A stretch of 64,000 bases of DNA from Hyalella azteca (GCF_000764305.2 NW_025943988.1:496001-560000); one strand, 5' to 3'. Counted from the stretch's first letter, positions 1-13,000 are shown. Program-made: numbers and translations. The notes: generated by a model not told the origin, from the sequence alone.

Positions 1-751
1 TAAAAAGTTGTTATTCAAACGCGCCTATTTAACATTAAAAGTACTAAGCATCAACTCAAGCGTAAAAAACTAATGGCCATTGACATATTTATCAGTGGAA
101 GGCTGCAAGTAAAAACTCCACGAAATCCCGAAAAATCAATGCTTGTTGCCAGCGCCTGCCCTCGAACACGAGAAATAAAACATTTATTTAAACTAGCAAC
201 AATATTTTTGAGCATTCATCCGTCAGTCTGCCATGCATTGGGTGCCAGCAAATTGCAATTGCCTGACGTGTTGTTGATAAGCGAAGCGGTAAATTTACGA
301 ATTAAAAGTTGACTGCAAAACAGCTCTTTCACTAGGGCAAACAAACTTATATTGGATATTAGATATAAAACTCGTTATATTTGAGCCAGGAGCATATTCC
401 AATGCTCATCAAATGTTTTTGAAGATTATTATATGATTAATAAAAAGATTTTTTACCTGGCTTGGATCACCATTTAGTTTGATGAGAGAAACATTGAGAA
501 CTGAAAGGATCACAGCATTGACAACTTACGTAAAATCTAGACAGATTGACAACTTAAAATCTAGACAGATTATATCTAAACAAATTTAATCTTAAAAAAT
601 TGTCAGTTTTCACACCAATGAACCGACGCACAAAGGCAATAAAAATAACAAACCTATTTGATCCTCAAGGAAATATTGTATTCTATTGTAGTATTACAGC
701 TAAACAATCTTTATCTTACTTTGCATTGCTACATTGTATATGGACAAGCAA
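1..751. other. AT-rich non-coding stretch
   Basis: No gene is recognised here. Two short reading frames (about 80-90 codons) have no motif or plausible start context. A small direct duplication lies at about 518-569: a 28-bp unit beginning TTGACAACTTACG is followed at once by a 24-bp version lacking four bases (CGTA). Nothing else stands out. Confidence 0.6.
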
Positions 752-922
752 GGTTTCCATTACGCATAGCCAGAAAGCTAGAGAAGTGCACCCAAAATCC
801 ATCATATCCCAGGGAGCCGAACGCTGTTCAGCCCTCAGGGGCGCCGTTAGACTGCGGAAATATGGATGAAAGTGTGCACTATTCTCTACGGTTTTATATC
901 TGGAATAGTGAATGAAAAATGC
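752..922. mobile_element. Fold-back / MITE-like element with long imperfect inverted arms
   Basis: The left part (about 752-811) and the right part (about 860-922) are imperfect reverse complements. Matching blocks include CCAGA at the outer side, TAGAGAA followed by GTGCAC, and ATCCAT followed by TCC. The arms extend about 60 bases and enclose a GC-richer core of about 50 bases. Short non-coding elements with such arms are usually non-autonomous DNA transposons. No clear target-site duplication was seen and no transposase is encoded. Reading frames crossing it are products of the arm sequence. The superfamily is not assigned. Confidence 0.45.
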
Positions 923-1570
923 AATTCTAAATTGTAAATTAAAATGAAAAGCAAGTGTAAGATAATTTGCTATAAGATTTTTAACGATGAGCTTTTAAAA
1001 CTCTAATAAAAAAGTGACCCACATGGGAGTCAACGATGCTGTGGAGTTAAAAATGTGTCATTAAAGTCATTTCAGTTAATATTGTCATTTGTATGTGTCA
1101 ACAAATACTAAAATGTTATTTTTCGTGAAAAATAATCATTACATTTTTTGTAAACAACATAAATTCCTGAATTCTTTCCTGAATGCGAAAAATTCATGTA
1201 TTATAAATTTTTTGTTACCTTAACCTCGATATTATTTTGTTTTAGGACTAAAAGGCCGTTCTCAACGATATGATAGGAATGAAAAGAGGTATTAAAGAAA
1301 CAAACTACCATTTCTTAGGGAGCAGTTGCAACAGAATGCTAGCTAATGGATCTGACCCAACTCTCCCTAATACTATACAACATTGGCATTTTTCATTTAC
1401 TGCGAGGGATACTGACATTTCTAAATCCAAGTTCTTGACAAACCACTGAACATTTGTCATTCCTCGTAGAGGAATGGTATGTATGCTCAATAACGCGCTC
1501 TCGGCCACCACATGAACACATTTTTTCATTCCGTGCGGGGAGAATGCAAATATATTAATTTTAAGCTCTC
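923..1570. other. AT-rich non-coding stretch
   Basis: No gene, RNA or repeat is recognised. A 74-codon minus-strand frame in this stretch has no identifiable motif. Confidence 0.6.
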
Positions 1571-1885
1571 GACAACCTCACAGCGAAGATAATATCATTC
1601 CTGGCAGGGATACTACGAGCATCATTAATACCACGTTTTTGGCAACCTCACAGTAAAAATAATATCATTCCCCGCAGGTATACTCCGAACAACATTAATA
1701 CCACGTTTTCGGCAACCTTACAGTAGAAATAATATCGTTCCCGGCAGGTATACTCGATCAACATTAATACCGCGTTTTCGGAAACCTCGCAGTAAAAATA
1801 ATATCATTCCCGGCAGGGATACTACGACCAACATTAATATCACGTTTTCGGCAACCACACAGTGAGAATGATATTCTTGGCAGAG
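1571..1885. repeat. 70-bp tandem repeat, about 4.5 copies
   Basis: Copies begin at 1571, 1641, 1711, 1781 and 1851, exactly 70 bases apart; the last is partial. Each copy starts GGCAACCTCACAG or a close variant, then has AATAATATCATTCC, GCAGG(T/G)ATACT, ACATTAATACC and ACGTTTTC. Copies differ at roughly one base in ten and the indel-free spacing is preserved, which suggests fairly recent expansion. It is a minisatellite with no sign of coding: 70 is not a multiple of three. Confidence 0.9.
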
Positions 1886-3348
1886 AGACTGTAAGGATCT
1901 TTAATCCTGCATTAACCGTGCCGCGTATCAGCGATACTCGCTGCAGTGGATCAGTATGCAGGTCTGACATTGCAGCCGCTGGCGTCGGCCGTTAGTTGAC
2001 GCAAAAGTTCGGCTCGCTGGAAGCTACGATCCCAGCTGCACTGCAAAGATTCTGATGAACTAAACCTGCCGTTTCCAAGACGACTAAAAATTCGAGTTTT
2101 ACGGCACTTTTTTGTAGCGTGAATTGCGAAACGCTGTTTGTTATGGCTTGAATGGCTTGCAATTTCCATTGAATTCATTCCGTTTGTAATTCTAAGATGT
2201 CGGATTGAATAGGAGAAACATTCTCGGTTAATCGCGTATTATACTCATCCATTTATTCATTCGTTATTCGAATTTCGACCAATATGGATAACATCTTAAA
2301 GAAATTATATGTGATAAGACAACACCCGATTCAGCACCACTAATATAATAGCAATATAACTTTTATTTGAGATTTGAGAGTCCCGTTATCATGTTGCCTT
2401 TCCCGATATCGGCTCAAGGTATAGCTAAGCACTAAAGTAACATAATATTAGCCCTCATTTCATTCCCGTTTTGAAATTTTGAGGAAATCTAAATAAAACC
2501 TAAGTTTTATAATCAATCAATCTCTTTGTTTTGTAGTGCCTCGTGATTCCATCACAGATGAATTCGTAATCTATATTTAGGTATTTTTGATATGTTATAT
2601 GTATCACATTTCTACAGTTATAGTGGATACGTGTACAAATATCCCTTCAAAACTATCACTGCGAAAAACACATACCAAGCAAGCCTTTGATATCTACAAT
2701 TAATGAATTTATTCATTGTTTCAACACTGACCGTCAAATCGTCACACCAACTTCACATCAACGATTGAACGAGACTTTGAATCAATAAGAACTGCAATTA
2801 AATAAACACAACAGGAGTCCTTTTATCGAAAAAATATCCAGATCCAGCGTCATAGGACATCCTCGGAAATTGGATCGGTGTTTGTGTAATCAAACGCAGG
2901 GTTGCATTTAGTGAGCCTCTCTCTCATCAAAGCATTTATGAGGGAAAGGTGCAATAGATGTAGGCTGATCCAATGCAACAAACGCCGTGGAAACAGAAAA
3001 AAAAATTCTACTTGAAATTACAAGTTCTTTGTTCTTAACTGATATGATTTTTTAGAGAGGATTTCCACAAAGGTAAGCAATATTAATATGCTGGTGAATA
3101 TTATTATTAAACAATCAAACAAAAATTTTAACGAGGTGAAATATGAGGTTAGTTCATAATATTAAATGATGAGATATATATTCACAAGCATGGCTTCTTC
3201 TATGGATCCTACTCTTCTATAAACCATGAAAAGATATTAATTCTACAGATGAATTCATTACAGTGTGGCCATGTTACTTTCATTTTACACCAATTTGATT
3301 GGCGTTGATCATAATATAGTATCAATATGAAATATTACGAAGTTAAAT
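1886..3348. other. Non-coding stretch after the 70-bp array
   Basis: No gene is recognised. The segment 1900-2170 is a little GC-richer than its surroundings but carries only short frames on the minus strand without motifs. Around 2872-2980 there are scattered inverted matches (ATTGGATC near 2870, GATCCAAT near 2970) that could be a worn fold-back element. This is too weak to call. Confidence 0.5.
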
Positions 3349-3409
3349 TATGGTACCTAGAGCAATTCTCTGGTACCATAATTCTCTAGGTACCATATGG
3401 TACCTAGAG
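3349..3409. repeat. Nested palindrome cluster (GGTACC-centred)
   Basis: Two overlapping palindromic units share the core GGTACC. Positions 3384-3409 are a perfect 26-base palindrome whose half is CTCTAGGTACCAT. Positions 3349-3382 form an imperfect hairpin with arms TTATGGTACCTAGAG and CTCTGGTACCATAA around a short loop. The third arm at 3398-3409 repeats the first. Such structures arise from a small inverted duplication or a hairpin-ended transposon remnant; which applies is unknown. Confidence 0.8.
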
Positions 3410-5886
3410 CACATTGAACTAACAGTTGAATCCTGCGTTGTACAGTACATGCGAGCTATGCATTGCCATCAAGAGATAATGACATGGTTCATTCGCCGGC
3501 TGATTTTTTCAAGGTAAGAATGCCTTTAACCTATCTCCCGGACAAAATTCCTGGTAATGAAATTTCAGTACTCACTGGTTTAAATTTCGTTGCTAGATTT
3601 GGAAGCGAGCATTTTGGTGAAACATAGGACTTCTGCGTATGAGGAGTACAATTGGAAGCAAGTTTTACCTTTTAGGAATTTTTTCCCCAGGACAAACTGC
3701 AGACCATCGTGGGTATATGCAGACACCGAGTGCTGTCGCTTTGGTCAGAGTCTCAGTATTCCATTCAGCGCGAATATTTAACCTCTTACACAGAATGTAA
3801 GTGACAATATCTGGACCGTTTGTAGTATCCATTGATTCCTCCTCTATCTAGCTTTTCCCGACCAACCAAGCGACATCCGGATGCAGTCTGGAGTTGGTTT
3901 AATCTCAAGGCATTTCCCGAGAACTGCTGCGAATGGAAGGCAAGCGCTGGCTTAGGAATGATGGCATATTGTGTCTCCACCAGCGCCGTTTTTGCTTCAT
4001 TCAAGACACAATTGAATAGGCCTAGACTACTCGAACTACCTTCTACATTTGCATGATTGGAGAAAGTCCTCAAACCTTTCACACTTTGCAAACACCTTTA
4101 ATATTTTTTCGTCGATATTTGAGATTTGCCGCATCGATTTCTTTCAATGTACTCGTAAAAGTTTGTTTTCCCTTCTCAATGCATTTTTTGTTTGCTTTAC
4201 AATTCGGATTCATTTTACAGTAGAAAAAAATTCAAATAAGGTTATAATGTGTGCCTCTGAAGTGGGGTTTGTAAATTGTGTGTGTAGTTCTTTGAAAAAT
4301 AAATAAAAACAGATACGAGAAATTATTTTAAAAATTATTCTGCATGGTTAGTGAGAATTTTACTTCGTAATTTAATGAAATTTATTACAGGTTTTCAATA
4401 TTATTCTGCATGCTTATGAACTTTTCGTACTGTCGTTTCGTAAAAACGAACATTTGTTTTCACTAAATTTCTTCTTTCCTACTTGGTCCCACATTGCCTG
4501 TATTGGATTATTTCCTTTCGGTTATTCAGTGACTTTTGCTTAGGTGGCGTTCATTTATACACAGAACAGCGACTTTTCCATGCCTGTTGTTCATTCTCAA
4601 AACACTTCTTAAGCCGCGTCGCCGGAGACCTGCATACAAAGTCAGTACGAGACAAAATTATTTAAGTTCTAGGCGAATCCGAGACGAATTTTCAGCGCGG
4701 CTTCATGCTTTTGTGTTGCCCACGGTTTCAGCCTCTGTTTAGCTTCTGCGGACATTGAGATGCAGACGGCCGTCTGACCGGCGCAAAAGATTAGCTGAAA
4801 TGCAAATATGGAGATCGCCGCGGAGCATCGGCTTTGCGTGAGGGATGAAAGGATTGAATCTTTACAGTTCACTAAGAAAAATCACAACGCGTGCAGTAAT
4901 TTTTCTTCACCGAGACCACTCTAGAATGCAGGGTCTAGAAACCATAGTATTAGGATATGCCAGAAATTAACTCTGATTTAGAAAATTTTGATTTAGAAAA
5001 AGGTTCTCATTTAAAAAGGTGTCTGATTTGAAGAAGGATTTAGAAAAGGTTAACCTAGGTTCCCTCTAAGAGCAAACTGTGATCTCATTCCCCATAAAAC
5101 TAGACAATTTCTTTTAAAAACAGATTTATTTGAGAAATATTTATACGTTTTCGTATATGCGTTTTGACATTATTTGTTCAAAAAAGGTGAATAACTGCAA
5201 CAAATTGTTGATAATTGTGACAATTATGGGTGATTAAAATGAATTAGTTCAATAAAATAAATATTAAAAATGCTGGCTTGGTAAGTAGTATTGAATTTAA
5301 CGTCACTGCGCAGTCAACCATCAAGATTTAAATTTGTTTCCTGTAAAAAGTTAGAGTTTTGTTTAGATTCTGGTAACTGGGTTTAATCGATGTAAATCTG
5401 CCATTCGCGTTTGATGAGCAACGTTGAATAGATTAAAACTTTAATCAGTAGACATTATCACTTCAATTTTACGGTGGCCTTATTGAAATAAAGATGCGTC
5501 ACTGCTTTATTTACTAATTCTCCTCGACTTCGTTTTGTTATCATTACATATATATAAATAGGAAACAATTTACTTTGGTAAAAAATTTAGAATAAATAAA
5601 AAACTATAATTATGATTGCTCAACTGGCTTTTTGAGAGTCGCATCACGTTCACAGTGAATGAGTTAAAATAATTGATCAATAAAATTAGCAAAATATGTG
5701 AACTATTTGCCGCAATAATATCATTACCGCCTTAAGGGGAGCGTCTACCCTAAAATTGAAAATTTTTACTTTTTCGGTTTTTATACTAATTTTAAAGCTG
5801 ACATTCTGCCCTATCCAACGGTACCACTGCCATCTCTCTACGTTGATCTATGATTTCACGACATTTCATGAAAGGGGGGCGGGTGA
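3410..5886. other. Non-coding stretch, no feature recognised
   Basis: Overlapping short frames at about 3786-4091 and 4483-4872 occur on both strands and have no recognisable domain. A match to the 5' splice-site consensus (CAAGGTAAGA near 3510) follows a short open stretch. Without a matching upstream exon signal or homology this is not called an exon. Confidence 0.5.
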
Positions 5887-6019
5887 AATAATAAAAATAA
5901 TAATAATAATAATAATAATAATATTAATAGAAAGCACGATAACAATAATAATAATAATAATAGTAATAATAATAATAATAACAATAATAATAATCATAGT
6001 AGTAATAATAATAAAAATA
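5887..6019. repeat. Interrupted AAT (ATA) microsatellite
   Basis: About 130 bases consist largely of AAT/ATA triplets, broken by short interruptions such as GAAAGCACG and single C or G substitutions. The isoleucine-rich frame across it is an artefact of the triplet repeat. Interruptions suggest an old, stabilised array. Confidence 0.95.
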
Positions 6020-9000
6020 TAAGGATCATGATGATTTTAATAAAAATATTGGAAATACCAATCTGTTCTAAGTATTTATTTATTGAAATCACTGCTTACA
6101 CGTGCAGATCCCAGAGATTGCCAATCACGGAGAATAATCAAAATTCTTCACTTCATCAAGCCTGAGGCGCATCAAGACATCTCATCTGAATTGGTGTAAA
6201 CATTCGGTCTCTATTCGGATTCAGTCATATCATATTTGAATTGTTTGGTAACACGATACTTATAATTTATAAAAATAGTTCGTATAGATTAATAACGATA
6301 TACGATGAGATAATAAAATAGTGAAGGAATTATTGACGTTAAAAATATATTAAAAACATTGTATTTGAATCGGCACGTTGTTTGTGGCTTTGCAAACATC
6401 TGAAAGTCTTATACAGGGAGCTGTGAAATATATTTGTTGTCAATCCACTCTTCTGTATGGGATGAAACTTTATTGGTACAAAATTTTGTATGTTATACGG
6501 ATGGACATGATCTTGTGTTAATGAGTTCATGATTTCCTTCGATTGGAACATGAAATTTCATCTTACATTAGGAAAATTGGAGTATGGGTTTTCCAAAATT
6601 TTATATATTATTTAAAAAAGCACCTGCTTTTTAACACTTTTTTCAAAGGGTTTAGAGAATTTGTAATGATAATTACGAGTATAGTTTCTGTACCATTTCA
6701 GCTTTGAGCGAATTTATGAATGGTTCCGCAAAATCTTTACTTTGGGGCGACCTGAAAAAGAGAATTAGAGCAATCAAACAAAAGATATGAATGTACAGGG
6801 TGATTCTGAATGATAACCCCAATTTAATGAATTCTTATTTATTCAAGTATTTATTCAAAATGAATAAACTATACATCAATGGGAAGAGAAAGATTCAAAG
6901 TTTTTTTGCATATAAATGTTCAATATATCCCTCTTGTGCTGTACGGCAAACATCTAATCGGTAGCCACGCTCATCTTGAGCGTTGGATAGGACGCATAAG
7001 AAATGAAGATCTGGCTCTACACTTCTGGGCACACACTTCTATTAATACACTGCACTTCTATTAGTAAATTCACCAATGATCCCCTTAACCTTTTCTTTAA
7101 AACTGGGATCTTAAACCTTGACCTTTTCCATTGGTTGCATTTTTTTTAAATACACCAGTGTTCTTTCGCCTTTTATTCAAAATTTCTTAAGTCTCGGCGA
7201 CTACGAACAAGCCAGAAAAGTCTACTTCTACTCCACTAATTAAACAAAAACTTTATTTTAATGAAAATAGAGTAACTTCTGATGACAGCTGTAGAGGATA
7301 CATTTCGATGGGCTATTTGTCCACCGTAGAGGCTTCCATAAAAGAAAATAATGGCTTCTTGAGATCAGATTTTTAGTTTTTCCCAGTAATCAGATTATTG
7401 TCTCTCACGAAGCGCCTAATGCGATAAATTAGAAATGTTTGTGACGATGAGCTCTGTGACAACACAATTTTCTTCGTCTTATCAGCCGCTAAAAGATCCA
7501 TAGTACTAATTAATCTTTTTTCTTGCGCCGGTGTACTGTGGGAATCAATCAGATTACCGGGAAATTCGCTGCCCTTTCGAGGATTACTTGTGAAATTTTT
7601 CGCTATCTAGAGACGTAAGAGAAAAAATAAGAAATTCTTTTTCGTATAAAATAACATCTTCCCTTTTCATGGTAAAGATCTTCGAGGGCGATGACAGTTC
7701 TTTGATGAACTTTTACATTGAAATTTAATTAAAGATGCAAAATTATGGTGTCGCAGTTACTGATTCTGCGAGATTCCAAATTCTGCGATACTTTTTTTTT
7801 GCTTTACAAGACAGAATTACAAATTTTATAGAGCATATGCACATTACATATTAGAAATATGGCTGATTATATTGTTGATAGAAAATTTGATGAATGCCAT
7901 TCAAGTTTATGTTTATCAGTAATATTTGTCTCATTTAACTTTTAAAGTCACTGCGTTTATAAAAAATATTTTATAAATTATGAATACAGGATTTTAAATT
8001 TAACAAGCATAACGGCACATACACGAAGATGCACTGTATAATATGTCACAGCAAATAAGCTGCAAAAGCACGCACGTTGGTCACAGGTTGTCACCGTGGG
8101 CTTGCGCAACAAATTACCTAATTTAAATGACGATGCCTGTTCAGAATGCATGAGAACGTGCAATTTTCGCATGCCAACATGGCGTACATTTCCAATAAAA
8201 TAAAACAGTTGGACCTTAATTGCTTTGAACACATGTTCCCTAATTAGGAAAAATATAAAGTGTTGTTCAATACATCCAAATCTTCGTTATGATCAATCTA
8301 ATATATTGAGTGAAACATAACAGAAGACGATATAGTTTGTAATAAATTATGTATTATTTCATGGACAAAATCGTCACTTCTTCAGTAAAAGATATTTAAG
8401 TCACAGGTACAAACATTTGGAATTGCTCAGCAGCTCAAATGAATTGCCTAAAGAATTGAAGAGGTTTTCGAATCAATAAATAAAATGCAAGCAATAATAT
8501 CTTAACGCGTTTGTTCATAGTCAATAATTGCTTAATATTTATCGGATCATGTTGATCAATAATAACCAACCGTTTAGGAGTCCAACCGTTTAGGAGACAT
8601 TAAAACACAGGATTCATTTTGAGTAGATTCAGATAAATTTTAATGCGCAACACGAATCTAAACTAATTGGCTTAATTCTATAAGCTAAACTTGAAGTGTG
8701 TATCTGAAAAAAAATAATTCGTTGAAAAAATGTGTTCTTTTGCACCATGGTTTATGTTACACCGCTTATTATAATTGTAAAGTTTTTGTTTTGTAAAGTT
8801 TAATTGTAAAGTTTTATACATTTTTGACGAGCATATTAAACGATTTGATCGTCACTATGAAAAACGTCACGTGGAAAGCTTAAAAGGTAGATTTTTATTG
8901 TAATTTGTCATAAATCTAAGATTTTTTTCGACTAATGCATATTTGCGAGCGTAAAAGTATGTGCTGACTGTTATTAAACCATTCCTAATTTCTTTATATA

Positions 9001-11206
9001 TGAACTTCAATTATGGATGCGAATTGTCAAAATTTCTAAGAGAATTTCTAATATGCTTTTGACTGAGGTGAAAATTTTTGATTATTCTCTGAAATTAGTT
9101 ATCTCTGTACTGCAGTCTGTATCTTGCCAGCTTCACACTAGCTAGCAGCTAGATCAATCAATTATTTAAAGTCAGAATATCCTGATATTTTTAGAGATCT
9201 TATCGAAATTAATTAAGACATTGTAATTAAATTCTGTTTGATTGAAAGTCCTGAAAGGCGTAAGCAATGAAAGCGTCCACGACGAACTAATTGCGAAATT
9301 TCAATCTCAATTTATTTAGTCTTGTCACTCGGAATGTCTCAGCTGGTAACTATTAATCTGAAGTGAATGAACTGGAAATGAAATTCAGAAAAAATATTAC
9401 AAATTTGCGAAGGAAAATGACAATAAAAACTAGCAAAATACCAATCAAAAAATACATATCAAGTTCATTATTTTAAATTTGTAGGTACGTATATAGATTG
9501 GACAAAAATTTCACAAATATGAAATCTAAAATAAGAAATAACTGATAATTGAACTTTAGAACGATAACTGAACTTAGAATGATTCCAAATTTAATTGGAT
9601 TTACGCAAATAAATAAATATTTGATCACCTACGACGACTCACTGTAGGAGGAAAATCAATCTTGTTGAGCGTTATGACGTTATATCATGCGTTTCAAATG
9701 AAAGTTCTCTTGTATTGAGGACAATTAAAATCCTCAAAACTTCTTCACGTAGAAAAAAGGGCAAAAATAATTGCATACCATGTAAAAAACATGTAGTTTG
9801 AATGCGAGTAACTCATAATGAAATATTCTAAATCTTGATTTTACAGGTTATTGGAAAACATAATTTTTTGATATAAAGCTTTCATTCACATGAAACGTGT
9901 TTGGTTATCCATTGCAATGCAAAATAAATTTCCTCTAACCGAAAGGGGATTCAGCGCGGAGTGTTACGAAAGTGCACCTTCAATGGAAGCTTTCAGTCAT
10001 TAGAAGATTTTTAAAAATTGAAACAACGTGAGATTTCTCTGTGGAATTGCACACTGGGTGGGGCTTTATTGTAGCGCGAAATACATGCTGTGGAAATGAA
10101 TTTCCCCGGATCTTAATTAAAAGAGATTAAAGGCAGAACCATGTAGGCTGTCGACGCCATTTTTCTGCGTCTGACGTGGAAAACATTTTTCTTATTTTTT
10201 TCCAGATAGCGTGAGCAGGCAAAGGCTTTGAATTTGCCGGCTGTTGCTGTTTGCTTACACTATTATTTACACTATAAAAGAAATAATTGAGCCAAATAAT
10301 TTCCGTTTGGGACTCAGTCAAAACGAATTAAGAAGTTAATCCAAACCAGCTAAATCGAAAACATGTTTATTTAAAATTGGAAATTGCATTTCCGATTTTC
10401 AACTATAGACCATTCAACTATAATTATATATTTCAATATACTATATAAATTTTCAACTATAATATAATTCATAATCTTTAGGAATATAGAATATAAGAAA
10501 ACTTTAGGCAGTTAAAATATTTCAAAACTTAATGAATGAAACGATTTTCAAAAAAATGAATGATTTTCACGTTACGGAACGAATAAAATTTAAGCTGAAA
10601 TAAGTTTAGTTAAAACTTAAAACTAATTCTTCTTGTCCAACTATAAAAAATGAATATATTCCTGCTCTATCTCGATCGCGGTATGACACGTCATACTAAA
10701 ACTAAAAACAATATGGAAAGATCGGATTTGAGTAATGGATGATACTGACCTTACGCTAGAAAATAATATACATGTTAAATTTGAGGCAAAACTGCCGCTG
10801 CGCGGAAATTGAAGAGCCTTATCGCGAGCATGAATCATGGGAACGGGCGATGCCCGGCATGCTTATCACGACACTCCAGCGAAAACCTTAGCCTTCCATC
10901 GCGCAAGACTTTCAAAGTGTCTCAAGAATATCCGCTAAATGACGATATTTTAAAGAAGCCGCAAAAGGGTTTTTTATTAATCGATTTGATTTTGCGATAA
11001 CATTTTTGGGCAAGTAACGATGAACTAGTTGAAAATTTTTCTCGTGGTTGGTTTGATTTCAGCATCCTAATAAATGACTTTGGATTTTATGTCTTAAGGC
11101 GAGGTTTATGAAAACTTGAATGATTTTTTTGATCGTGTTAAATTTTTGTGTTAATAGGTTAATAACTCGGGAGGAAGTTAGAGTGAATCCAAAAATTAAT
11201 TATAGA
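6020..11206. other. Long AT-rich non-coding stretch
   Basis: About 5 kb without a gene I can support. At 6794 there is a solitary TACAGGGTG followed by ATTCTGAATG. It resembles the end of a mariner-like element such as the one at 16391, but no partner end was seen. At about 8568-8602 a 16-19 base unit containing CCAACCGTTTAGGAG is duplicated. A few A/T-rich direct repeats (TTGTAAAGTTT at 8770-8815) are slippage products. Confidence 0.5.
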
Positions 11207-11362
11207 AATATAACTCAGTGCTCACTGCAGTTAGTGACAGAGAGCGCATTTTCTCGTCGACGAAAACATGAAGTCACGGTCGGACAGAGAGACTGACAGA
11301 CGGACGGACATGACGAGCACAATAGGGCATTTTTTCCATAAATGAAAAAAATGCGCTAAAAA
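11207..11362 (-). mobile_element. Dispersed HINE/DINE-1-like element, copy 1
   Basis: One of four related copies in the window (others at 29141, 34514 and 36571). Read on the minus strand it begins TTTTTAGCGCATTTTTTTC, then has GTGCTCGTCATGTCCG, a GTCC/GTCT-rich centre (about 11278-11310), then GACGAGAAAATGCGCT, the inverse of the opening motif. It ends with CTGCAGTGAG and TACTGAGTTATATTT-like sequence (here CACTGAGTTATATTT). There is no coding capacity. Inverted subterminal motifs, a central microsatellite and a palindrome near one end recall Helentron-derived non-autonomous elements. The family assignment is inference. Confidence 0.7.
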
Positions 11363-12716
11363 TTAAGTAGTCAAACTAAGTTCACCTAAGCATTAATAGT
11401 TGGAGGAGTTCATGTGAATATATTTAAATAGAAAATTTCATACACTGGAGAATTAACAAGGGAAAAACAAAATAATTTTAATTTTACAGCCATGGTCTTA
11501 ACCAGAAGACAAAATGGAATCAAAGTAATGAATAAAATAGCGAGCAGGTGCATAAAATGTGGACAATTTAAATGGTTAAGATTGAAAGGATCTAAAATAT
11601 AAAAGTTGAGTACACAGGATACGCAACAAAATTAAAAAATTGTTGTTTAAAAAGTTTTTTTATGTATATTATATGTTGTAATCTAAAAAAAGTTTCAAAC
11701 TAATTTATGCAGTGCTCGGCCTCAAAGAACTTAAGTCATACTTAAGTTCTTCATCAAGGTTCATCGTTTATAAATGCGGGAGGTTAAATATTTCACCATT
11801 CATATGTGTTAAAATATTGGGAACTCAGTTCTAGGAGTAATTAAGCATATAAAATATAAAATTAAGTTGAATCTGAACTACAAGTCAGTGAAGCAAGTTT
11901 AATGCGCTTTAAATTCATTGAAAACAACTAAAAAATTTTTTTACGAAAAACACTTAAGTCATTTATAGTTTTCTTCCAAATAAACAAGTTTGATTTTAAT
12001 TTAGGAGAACTGTGACTCTCATCTGTGCAATTTAATTGAATTCCTATTTAAGGCCAGAAACAGAGTTTCTTGTTATGTACTTTTTTCTGACAAGGTTCAG
12101 TCTTCGTATTTAAAAAAATATACGTGGTATCAACAAAACGATACGTTTTATGCTTGCAGTGTACTCTGCAGAAAAAAAAATCAATTTCCGTATTATTTGG
12201 CCCATCACACATCTCTCTCTACAATTCCTATATTGCATTACGACATGCCAACAGAATAATAAAAAAATCACAGTTATTAATTATTAATCATATAGACCTG
12301 ACCGTTAGATTAAAACAGAATAAATAATGGTAATACAGTACATCTATACAGGTATAGATGAACTCAACAGGCTCTTAAGCAAGATTCCTCCTAAAATTAT
12401 ATTAACGCCATACTTGAAATTACTGCGATCTCAAATAAATTTCATTGTTTAATCTAAAATATAAAATTAAGTTTCGGATAATCAATTAAAAACTTTAGCA
12501 TTCAAAACAATGGTACTCAGTATAAAATAAGATATTAGATTGTTCAAAAGATGATCTTATCATAAGTTATTTGAAATGAAACTTTTTATGTAAATTTTAA
12601 CAACTATGGAAAGCCCAGAAGTTCGTGCTAAGGCAACTTACATTAATTTTGTTACAATTTTCTTTGACTGTCTCATTTGCAAAGTAGTTAAACGGAATGA
12701 AGATATTCCAGCCTTA
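11363..12716. other. Non-coding stretch with one perfect hairpin
   Basis: No gene is recognised. At 11725-11751 a 12-base perfect inverted repeat (AAGAACTTAAGT and its complement) flanks a CAT loop. The rest is AT-rich sequence without repeats long enough to report. Confidence 0.55.
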
Positions 12717-13000
12717 GGGTACGCACACAGTGAAAGCAGGTTGCCAGCGTGCTGGTTACCTGCTCAGGCTGGCGCCTGAAACCATAGAATACAGAAGCCT
12801 ATTCGTACAGGTTTTCACTGTGAACACTTACATTATTATCCTATGTTCATTCTTGTGGCAGGTTGAAACCATAGCATACAGAAGCCTATTCGTACAGGTT
12901 TTCACTGTGAACACTTACATTATTATCCTATGTTCATTCTTGTGGCAGGTTGGAGCAGGTTGTCCGCGCGGGCAAATCTGCTTTCACTGTGTGCGTACCC
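12717..13000. mobile_element. PIF/Harbinger-like MITE, 284 bp, flanked by TTA
   Basis: The ends are perfect inverted repeats over 23 bases beginning GGGTACGCACACAGTGAAAG. Similarity continues imperfectly for about 25 bases more (TTGCC...CTGCTC on both sides). The trinucleotide TTA occurs immediately outside both ends (12714-12716 and 13001-13003). A TTA/TAA 3-bp duplication and GG-starting ends are typical of PIF/Harbinger elements. Inside, an 87-bp segment is tandemly duplicated (copies from 12778 and 12865). Because 87 is 29 codons, this creates a false 105-codon frame with a repeated peptide. No transposase is encoded, so mobility would depend on an element elsewhere. Confidence 0.8.
12778..12951. 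repeat. 87-bp tandem duplication inside the Harbinger-like MITE
   Basis: Two copies, nearly identical (one visible difference, CATAGAATAC against CATAGCATAC), start at 12778 and 12865. Each runs from GAAACCATAG to GTGGCAGGTT. The near identity means the duplication is recent compared with the wear in the outer arms. Confidence 0.9.

Noticed and set aside
3450..3515. Possible exon ending in CAAGGTAAGA
   Set aside because: The 5' splice-site match is good, but there is no matching acceptor, no conserved peptide and the open stretch is very short.
5756..6022. Isoleucine-rich 88-codon frame
   Set aside because: It is the translation of an AAT/ATA microsatellite.
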